Below are positions 56,325 through 64,000 of a stretch of 64,000 nucleotides of DNA, in pieces. This DNA is from Beroe forskalii. Taxonomy: Eukaryota; Ctenophora; Nuda; Beroida; Beroidae. Below the pieces are notes generated by a model. The model was not told where the DNA came from, made no database searches, and saw only the letters and a list, made by a program, of their open reading frames with translations. Positions within the stretch are counted from its first letter, which is position 1; each line of letters starts with the position of its first letter. The translations under genes and the position numbers were made by a program. The stretch is from positions 496,001 to 560,000 of the forward strand of contig WFMF01000058.1 in the NCBI GenBank assembly GCA_011033025.1. Reading direction: 5' to 3'.

Positions 56325-59300
56325 CCCCGATACCACCCCAGCGCGGCATCAATTCCTCAGCCATTTCATTCGTCATAACCTTGTTATGATACTTGTCCGA
56401 GTACAGCATATCCCAAGGTTTCCCTCCATCGCTGCCCTCAGGATCTTGAGTCATATCATGAGATCTCCAGTTCTCAATGACTTCATCAGTCATGTTTTGA
56501 CCGACAAGATTCCCTGTAAATAGGGCTGTGCTGTGAGAAAGATGAGAACTGGTGTCAGGGTTGAGTGGTGTCAGAGTATAGTGGTGTCAGGGTTGAGTGG
56601 TGTCAGAGTATAGTGGTGTCAGGGTTGAGTGGTGTCAGAGGTCAGTGGTGTCAGCGTGAACTGATATCGTGGTCGAATGGTGTCAGGGTAAACTGGTGTC
56701 AGGGTTGAGTGGTGTCGGCGTGAACTGATGTCTGGGTCATGTTGTGTCAGCGTGAACTGATGTCTGAGTCGAATGGTGTGAAGGTCAAGATGTGTCAGAG
56801 TGGAGTGGTGATAGAGAAAAATGATGTCTGGGTTGAGCGGACTTCAGAGTAGAGTGGTTTGACACCACTGGTGTCAGAATGAATTCATGTCAAGGCAGAA
56901 TGGTGTCAGAATTGAATGGTGTCAGAATTGAATGGTGTCAGAATTGAATGGTGTCAGAATTGAATGGTGTCAGAATTGAATGGTGTCAGAATTGAATGGT
57001 GTCAGAATTGAATGGTGTCAGAATTGAATGGTGTCAGTGCGGTCAGAGTGGTGTCAAGGAGAAGTACACTAAAAGTAAACTGATGTCAATACAAGAATAT
57101 AAAAGTGTGTATACGATAAACAACTTTCGTTCATCTCACCTGCCAACTCTTCCCATCCACGAATCTGTTTGAGATGGTCTGGAGTTATGGTCTTGTTAAC
57201 AAACGGATTCCTTTGGAAAACACTCCAATCCAACTTCGGGCGAGGGTTCATTTGACCCATCGCTGTCCCATTCAGCTTATCTGAAGCCTTAGATAAGCTG
57301 TTGGAAGATTCAGTGATCTTATCCTTGGATTTCTTCAAATCGCATGAAGTTTCTTCAAGCCCACCCTTCATTTCTCCCAGACGAATCTGAGAATTATGGA
57401 GATTTTCCTTAGATTTCATCAGAGCTCCCAAATGCTTTAAGTGAGAAAATGGAGTGGATGCAGAGACACTGAGTTCTCCATCACCAACATTTTCATGGCC
57501 GGATTGAACCACACCTGAAGAGGCTCTAATATCATTTTCAGATTCATTTAGCAGTTCTGATGTCTCTTGAAGTTTCTTTTCTGTTTCTTGTAGTCTCACC
57601 ACCGATAACTGAAGCTTGCTTTCCATGCTGTTCAACATGACGTACGAGTCAAGCAGTTGGCCTTTTGACTTCTTTAATTCATTGGACGAATCGGTGAGTA
57701 CTTCAGATGTTGACAGCAACTTCTTTTCAGCTTTATTCAACTTTGTCGAACACCCTGATAAAATGTTTTCTGTTTCGACCTGTTTTATGTTCATTATTTC
57801 TAGCTGATAGTTAGCGTTATGCAAATTAGTCACAAGATAAGAATTCTCAATCTGCGCATTCCCCAAACGTTTCATGTATTTCCAGACAAGTTCTTTAGAT
57901 TTCTGTAATTCAATTACAGTTCTCAAACTTTCATATTCTGTTTCATTCAATTTTACAGCTTCTTCATAAAGATTTTGTCTTGATTCTTGGAGGTTTTCTT
58001 GTGAATTTAGTAACTTTTCTTCTGCTAGACGAAGATTTTCTTCAGTTTTTGTCATTTTTGTTGAACAAGTTGATAATTTGCTTTCTGATTCATCCAATTT
58101 GATGTTCACTTCTCCAAGTTTTTGGCTAGTTTCATTTAAATCAAATTCAAGGTTCAAGATTCTAATCTTTGCATTCCCCCAACGCTCCATATATTTCCAA
58201 ATGATTTGTTTTGCATTTTTCAATTCAACTAAAATTTTGAGACCTTCATATTCTGTTTCGTTCAATTTCATAGCTTCTTCATGAAGATCATATCTTGATT
58301 CTTGAAGATTTTCTTTTAAATTCACCAACTTTTCTTCAACTATTTTGAGTTCTTCTTCAGTTTTTGCAATTTTTGTCGTACACTTTGATAACATGTTTTC
58401 TAATTCATCTAATTTGGTGGTTGCTTCTTGAAGCCTTGTTGTTTTTTCTGAAAGCTTATGATTAGTCTCATTCAAATTGACAATAAGATGTGCATTCTCA
58501 ATCTTTGCATTCCCTAGAAGTTCCATGTATTTCCAAATTATCTGGTTAGATTTCTCCAATTCAAAAGCTGTTTTTAGGCCCTCATACTGCGATTCATTCA
58601 ATTTGACAGCCCCTTCAATGAGATCATATCTTGCTTTTGCAATGTTCGATTTGGATTTATCTAACTTATCTTCAGCGACACTGTGTTTTTGTTCAGTGTT
58701 TACTATTTTTCGCGAACATATTGATAATTTGCTTTCTGATTCATGCAGTTTTTCGTTACTTTGTGCAAGTTTGATATTTAATTCCTCAAGTCTTTGGCTT
58801 GATTGATTCAAATTGTTTGCAAGGTTAGAGATTTGAATGTTTGCATTCCCCAAGCGTAGCATATATTTCCAAATAATCTGCTTAGATTTCTCCAATTCAA
58901 AAGCTGTTTTTAGGCCCTCATATTCCGATTCATTCAATTTGACAGCCCCTTCAATGAGATCATATTTTGCTTCTGCAATTTTTGATTTGGATTTATCCAA
59001 CTTATTTTCAGTGGCACTGTGTTTTTGTTCAGTTTTTTCTATTTTTTGTGAACTTTGAGATAACTTCACTTCCAATTTATTTTGCTTGCCTCGAGAAGTT
59101 TTCAACATTTTTGATGTTTCATAGTATTTTTCCTCAGTTTGAGCCAATTTGCTAGAACATTCTGAAAGCCTTCTCTCAATGTTCGCCACTTCTTTATTAG
59201 AAATTTGCTTTTGGGCTGTGACTTGTTCTTTCAAGTTACTTGCACGTTCAGGCTCTGTTTCATGCCTTGCTTTGACTTTTCTTATTGAGGATTTAGAGTT

Positions 59301-59846
59301 CTGAAGCTTATCTTTGAACCGGTTCATTGCTTCAAAGTATCTTGACGATTCTGTATTCGTTCTTTTCAGAATGTTTCCTGATTTTGAGAGTTCCCTCCTT
59401 GATTTTTCCAAATCATTGAGACAAGTTCGGGCTTTTGATCTTGATTCACTCAAGATAGATCTCATTCTTGTCCTTGAACGTTCCAAAGCAAGTCTCATCG
59501 CTGCAATTCTTTTGTCCTTTTCATCTAATCTTGCCGAGAGCCTCGAGAGTCTTATCCGAGAATTTCGTATGCTTCTTGATTCATTTTCTTTGAAATTACT
59601 GACATCTCCAGAAGTTTGACCTGATGTTGCTTGCACTTTTCTTATTACTGATCTAGAATTTTGTTGCCCATTTCTCAACCCGCTTATTGTTTTTGAGTAT
59701 CCTGACGATTTCGAGTTCGATTTATTCAACATGGTACCTGATTTCGCGAGCTCTCTCTTTGTATCTCTCAAATCCTTGAAACAAGTTTGGGATTTTGATT
59801 TCAACTCACTGAGATTGGTCCTTGAATCTCTCAAAGCATTTCTCAA
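56325..59846 (-). CDS. Large repetitive coiled-coil protein, partial
   Basis: Minus-strand gene with at least two exons in phase: ~59846-57140 and 56513-56325, both ends of the second in phase 1. The large exon codes for ~900 residues, rich in Lys, Glu, Ser and Asn, almost entirely coiled coil. It has two repeat systems. Near the N-terminus a ~120-residue unit occurs twice (CFKDLRDTKRELAKSG and CLNDLEKSRRELSKSG). Then four units of ~105-113 residues carry EGAVKLNESEYEGLK followed by IIWKYM.R.GNA. The second exon (VIENWRSHDMTQDPEGSDGG…) is non-repetitive and may be part of a globular C-terminal domain. No ATG starts the large exon; a TTATAAAG acceptor-like AG precedes it, so upstream exons are expected beyond 59846. 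Further exons past 56325 were not found. Family not recognised; myosin-tail or SMC-like searches would be misled by composition. Confidence 0.7.
56551..57056 (-). repeat. 16-bp minisatellite related to 30553-31858, opposite strand
   Basis: GGTGTCAGAATTGAAT is repeated eight times in perfect tandem (about 56898-57030), preceded by degenerate GGTGTCAG units with AGTATAGT, GGTTGAGT and similar fillers. Its reverse complement CTGACACCATTCAATT shares the CTGACACCA core and unit length with CTGACACCACTTCACT at 30.5 kb. The array lies in the intron between the two known exons of the coiled-coil gene. Confidence 0.85.
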
Positions 59847-60721
59847 CTTTATAAGTACAGTATTTTGATATAGCTGTAGCTTTCAAATCAAACAGGTACT
59901 AAAATCAATAATTCTTGGGTGATATTTTTAGAATTTCAAATCAAACAGGTAAGAGGACCAATAGTCAACCTGTATAGAACCCCACTGTCACCATTCATAG
60001 ACATTATATGTTTCAAAGAAGTCACATTGACCTCTGTAGTAAACATTGTAGGGGAATTTAGTGTATCAGGAAATTCATAGGTCTGGGCAGAGCGGCCAAG
60101 GAGGTGTAAGTTGAGAAATGAGACGAGCTTCAGATGAAAGAGTTATAGCATTCATAAATGTAAAAATCTGCGATAACTCTGAAGGGGGGTGACTATAGTG
60201 TGACTATAGTGTGACCTTTTCATTTTAAATATATACAGCTCAACAAGAGATTATCTTGTGTTTGAACTGTGTAATAAATCATTGTGAGCACTTTGATGGT
60301 AGTAAATAATTACCCCATGTGACAGAACACGTGATAATTACCCCATGTGACAGAACACGTGATAAATAATTACCCCCATGTGTCACGTGATTTCATTCAT
60401 AACAAATAACAGAGAGTGTCACGTGATGCATTAGCTCGAGGTGACAATATTTTTTTCTATTTCAGGAAACACAATCAAACACATGATTAAAAAAGAACAT
60501 AATAAGATTGTACATAGACATTTTTTAGGGAGGAAGTAATAAAAAAATTCAACCTCTTCCCATAAGAGAGTACTTGAGGGGGGATTAAACCCCTCCTCAT
60601 TACAACATAATCAGAGAATGCATTGATACGCGGGGGGGGGGGCAGGGGGGGAGTGTCTAGCTCGAAAAAGCAAAAGATGCTATTTACACTGGTCCCCCCT
60701 CCCCTACAATATTTTATTAAT
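59847..60721. other. Stretch between coiled-coil gene and Polinton protease
   Basis: No gene seen. Contains a duplicated TTTCAAATCAAACAGGTA word near 59880 and 59935, the CACGTGAT repeats at 60307-60435 and a G-run at 60631-60650. Confidence 0.45.
60307..60435 (+). repeat. Tandem AATTACCCCATGTGACAGAA / CACGTGAT units
   Basis: A 28-bp unit, AATTACCCCATGTGACAGAA plus CACGTGAT, occurs twice, followed by two shorter variants with GTGTCACGTGAT. Each ends in the E-box CACGTG. Confidence 0.7.
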
Positions 60722-61231
60722 TTATTTCAATGATTTATAAATATTAAAAACTATATTATCATTTTTTTCAAAGTCATTAGAATAATCTTTTAAGAAAAAA
60801 TCCAAATCTAATTTAAAAGAAAGTACATAAATAAAATGAATACAAAAATACCCACAAGTCCAACTGTTTATGTCTTGTATTCTATATTCTGTAAAGTGAA
60901 TTTGTTGAAAGTTCTTGATGATATCTCTGTAATAATGAGGGAAGGTGATATCTAATGGGTCTCGACCGAAACTATCAAAAAATGTAAGCTTATCTCCACT
61001 TACAAACCAGGCATTCCAGTGTTCCCCCACATTATCATGTTCATGTGTATTTGTAATGAAAGAATATGGTTTCTTAGAAGAATGTGGTATGATACAAGCT
61101 GGAAATGTTCCAATGAAATATTTTTTGGTCACATCATTATTTTTCAAAAGTTTATTAATGTCTCTGGTTGTGAGAGCTTCCATAGATTCAAAAGTGATAA
61201 TCAAAAAGCCAGAGGTTGTATTTATATCCAT
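60722..61231 (-). CDS. PRO: Adenain-like cysteine protease of a Polinton/Maverick
   Basis: A 169-residue protease of the adenovirus-protease (C5-like) type found in Polinton/Maverick elements, thought to mature capsid proteins. Catalytic residues can be read: His71 in GEHWNAWF, Asp86 in FFDSFG, Gln119 and Cys126 in WTCGYFC. The length is close to what is usual for these proteases. The frame is intact. It begins 26 bases after the stop of the capsid gene on the same strand, so the two may be expressed together. No upstream ribosome-type signal applies. Intact catalytic residues suggest a fairly recent insertion or continued constraint. Confidence 0.85.
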   Translation of the reverse strand: MDINTTSGFLIITFESMEALTTRDINKLLKNNDVTKKYFIGTFPACIIPHSSKKPYSFITNTHEHDNVGEHWNAWFVSGDKLTFFDSFGRDPLDITFPHYYRDIIKNFQQIHFTEYRIQDINSWTCGYFCIHFIYVLSFKLDLDFFLKDYSNDFEKNDNIVFNIYKSLK

Positions 61232-61257
61232 TTCAATCTCAAGATTAAAACTCTATG

Positions 61258-64000
61258 TTATTCAATTATTTGTATTTTTCGTGCACTATCAATTAAAATT
61301 TGTCTATCAAATAAAGCATATATAATCATTACCATGTCAGATGGAACATCATTTATTCCCATATCAATTTCAAGATATGTTGATGCTTCTTCTTGTAAAT
61401 TGAGATGTCCTTCAGACAGACTACTTCTATCAGCTCCAAAACTCATACCAACCATGAAATTGAGGTGGAAATTGGAACTATTAATCAAGCAATTGCCCTT
61501 TAAATCTATTCCAATGGTTTCATATAATTGACGAAGAAACTCTCCATGTTGACTGTAAACAAAGTCACCATCGTATATTTCAGTAATTGAATTTACATGT
61601 AATGGATCTTTAAAATATGGAGTTCCATTGACATAGAACTGGAACTTTTGAAATGGAATGAAAGTATAAGGATTCCCTCTTGGATTACCTTCAAAGTCAG
61701 CACTTTTCTGTAGACAAAAGAATGCATATGGTGGTATCTTATCATGAAATATGTCAGTTAATCTAATGATTCTACCTGCATTACTTATTGGTTTGAGTAT
61801 AATTTCAGGTCTTGATATTCCATATTGGGCAGGTTCTTTGTGTAAGCGCTCCTCAATGAGTTGAAGAACACTTTCTCGTGGTTTATAATATGGACACCTT
61901 CATGTAAAAGTGGCAATTTCCCGCTTTTCAGAAATTGGTTAAAATCGAAAATGTTGAATATCTTTGACAATTAACATGATAATCAGTTGAAATTTTCAGA
62001 TATCAGCAAGTGGGTAATTTGAGGATAATGGAATCACTAAAATACAAAATTTCATTAATAAGGCCCGATTTGATACAAAAAACACTTTTGTGACTTTGCT
62101 ATCCATTGGAACACTGAATATAACCATAGAGGCTAAAGGAGGTAACTAGCCCTGTTGATATGTCACTTCTCAATATGTGGCTGATCTGGGGTCATGGAAA
62201 CACGCATAAATCGCCTCAATATGGTAATTTCAACACACAAAGCTAAATGTGTTATTATCAATAATTTAGCAGCATTTATGCCTTTTTCTTGTATAAGAGA
62301 TAGTGAAAATGTTTGCTATGCATACAAATCAAAAAATTTATCTGAATTAGTTAAAATGGCCGAAAAATGATAATTTATACACAATTGTGATATTCTAATC
62401 CATTTCTTGGCCAACTAACATTACATTTCTTTTTGATATGATTACTAATTGGTTCTTTATTGCATAGCAGTACCTAAAATTCTCGCCAAATAAAGTGAAG
62501 ATTTAACTATCAACCACTTACATAGGTTTAAAAAACACAAAGTTGTGAATTCTGGAGAGAAAATAATAGAATTGTGTCTTTATAACCATAAACTTTGGCT
62601 ATAGGATTGGCAACTCCCTGTCAAGATGATTGTAAAAGGGTTACTCTTGTCATCCTATTCATTGAAATGTGGCTAATGATTATATTTGTGCTCAAAACTG
62701 ATAATTTACACACACTTCGGTATGATAGTGACAAAATTATCCAAATTCGGCCAGATAATGAATATTCTGTTTTCTATAATTCCTTAAAATCACTGCAAGA
62801 TCAATCCAAAGCATTTGGTAACCAAGAAATAACCGAAAATCACTAAAAAAAGATCGAAAATGAGGTTTCAAAAACACGTTCTAGCAATAGAGAAGCAAGT
62901 TGTACCACAGGGAAATGTGTCTTAATGCTCCATTTTGGCTTATGATATGAATTTTTTATCCCTAGCTAAGCCATCAATTATGTAGTGCCTCACATTTTTA
63001 CCAGCCTTGGAAGCCTCAATTCAGGCCTGGCTTGGAATTGCAGTCTCTCTAAGAAGAGGCTTGTATCAACTTTAAACTCGTGTTTTTGTTATCATGATTA
63101 ATAAATCAATACAATTTTCAGTAGGTATGGTCCAGTGTACCAGTGCTTCAATTATCTGGTAGTTAGATATTGATAAAAGTGGTTGAAATTCGGATTATAG
63201 ACCACGTTATCATCTTCATTGCTTGAGGCCTGTGTTTCTGTTATCATTAAAATGGCCGAGATTAATTTAGTTCTAATTCTTTTCACAGATCAATTTTGGT
63301 TTTGATTTTTTCGACATTGTATGCCACCACCACTCTATTTAACGAAGGTCATGGTCAATTATTGTGTAAACTTTGTCTAATGATAATAAAATCACATTCT
63401 CTGACAAAACTTGGAATCAGGCAAAATTGCCACTTTTACATGAAGGTGTCCATATGAAACTATGAGATAACAATCTTCAATATAAACAGAGAAGTCGTTG
63501 GTATCAGAAAGTATACAAAAATCATCGTGATTCTTGGTTAGACTGATTCTAATTTTCATGTCTGTAGGGAGACATTTGGAGGTGTTAAACAGTGGACACT
63601 GTAGCTTAGAATTAAGTATAACACTTTTTCCTCTGTGAAGATCTTCTACTCTCTGGGAGACAGCTTTATTCTCCCCAGCATGAATGTATGCATTTTTTAT
63701 CAGGGAAAGATAGCTCTGGGATTGATCAGGAGTAATAGCATCTTCGTACCCAAATAAACGATGTAATTCTTCCATAGTTCCCGGAATGTTTTCATGATTA
63801 TAATAGAATAGAATTTGTCTTAATTCAAGAATCGCACGTGCCAATTGCTCTTCAGTTCTTTCATCATCAAATTTTATGTAATCCTTTAAAACTATATCAT
63901 CATTAAAAGACCACAAACTCCTATCTCTCTCTTCCAATTTCTTGGTAGTACCCTCATCCATTTTAAACAGTTCATTGTAGAACAGATAATCACTGTGAGA
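61258..64000 (-). pseudogene. Polinton major capsid-like gene, split by an insertion
   Basis: The N-terminal half (64000 to ~63455) stays open to the window edge, so the true start may lie outside; an internal ATG is at 63961. It contains CLPTDMKIRISLTK and FSVYIEDCYLIVS, which resemble the double jelly-roll capsid proteins of Polintons. The C-terminal half (about 61888 to 61258) is open in one frame and ends in a TAA at 61258-61260, with IYALFDRQILIDSARKIQI near the end. Between them a 1562 bp element sits at a TA. Apart from that interruption I saw no frameshift or stop in either half. The capsid assignment rests on remembered family pattern, not on a search. Confidence 0.65.
61891..63452. 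mobile_element. 1562 bp non-autonomous element inside the capsid gene
   Basis: Ends are perfect inverted repeats starting TGGACACCTTCATGTAAAAG and continuing to about 29 bp. TA flanks both sides (61889-61890 and 63453-63454), as for Tc1/mariner-type insertion; ATAT would also fit as a 4 bp duplication. The only open frame of note (62595-62846, 83 codons) has no recognisable product. Confidence 0.8.

Larger units (their letters stand above)
60722..64000 (-). mobile_element. Polinton/Maverick fragment, continues past window
   Basis: Two structural genes of a Polinton are adjacent and in the same direction: capsid gene, then protease. The DNA polymerase, integrase and ATPase are not in the window. 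The terminal inverted repeat was not found between the protease and the coiled-coil gene, so the left limit is uncertain. Confidence 0.75.

Noticed and set aside
58477-59058. Plus-strand frames opposite the coiled-coil gene
   Set aside because: They repeat with the same period as the coiled-coil units and are antisense shadows.
61019-61531. 170-codon plus-strand frame across protease and capsid genes
   Set aside because: It runs antisense over two recognisable genes and has no features of its own.

Overview
The window is nuclear DNA of an animal, most likely a marine invertebrate. It is AT-rich, the genes carry GT-AG introns, and the recognisable proteins are metazoan: a DHHC palmitoyltransferase, a GRL101-like LDLa/7TM receptor, an ER thioredoxin of the TXNDC12 type ending in KSEL, a class II CPD photolyase, a C2H2 zinc-finger protein and the start of a glycogen phosphorylase. 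A tunicate or similar deuterostome would fit, but I cannot fix the phylum from the sequence alone.

Layout. 1-2240: GC-rich foldback repeat and a ~2 kb repeat element (copy A, minus strand) carrying a small signal-peptide-like exon. 3929-7002: ZDHHC-type palmitoyltransferase, six exons. 8350-11898: intronless SRCR/LDLa/7TM receptor with a TATA box. 14102-15658 (minus): an intronless secreted protein with a dibasic RMP repeat, a PAN/apple-like domain and eight GNET sequons. 17003-20096: TXNDC12-like gene whose first intron is filled with a recurring GGGTAAAGTGGGACA motif. 21029-24055: CPD photolyase with two partial duplications of exon/donor junctions. 24734-30307: a foldback element with ~630 bp terminal inverted repeats, containing a second TA-flanked element and a 7x ~119 bp tandem array. 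30553-31858: a 16-bp minisatellite. 37251-48786: zinc-finger gene with a ~6.8 kb first intron. 49600-52085: copy B of the first element, in inverted orientation to copy A. 53682-55345: first two exons of glycogen phosphorylase, without a visible donor at the end. 56325-59846 (minus): a large repetitive coiled-coil protein, partial. 60722-64000 (minus): a Polinton/Maverick fragment with an adenain-like protease and a capsid gene split by a 1.56 kb insertion.

The host genes show no common pathway. What binds the window together is its repeat landscape: at least nine copies of a ~42 bp element bounded by TGACGTCA-type ends, two related 16-bp minisatellites, GC-rich palindromic modules, hairpin elements and several recent tandem duplications of exon edges. 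The strongest candidates for something undescribed are the TGACGTCA-bounded micro-element, the inverted ~2 kb element pair with its spliceable micro-exon, and the two repeat-built proteins (14102-15658 and 56325-59846). All exon structures were derived by reading splice sites and checking phase by hand; no alignment or database search was run.
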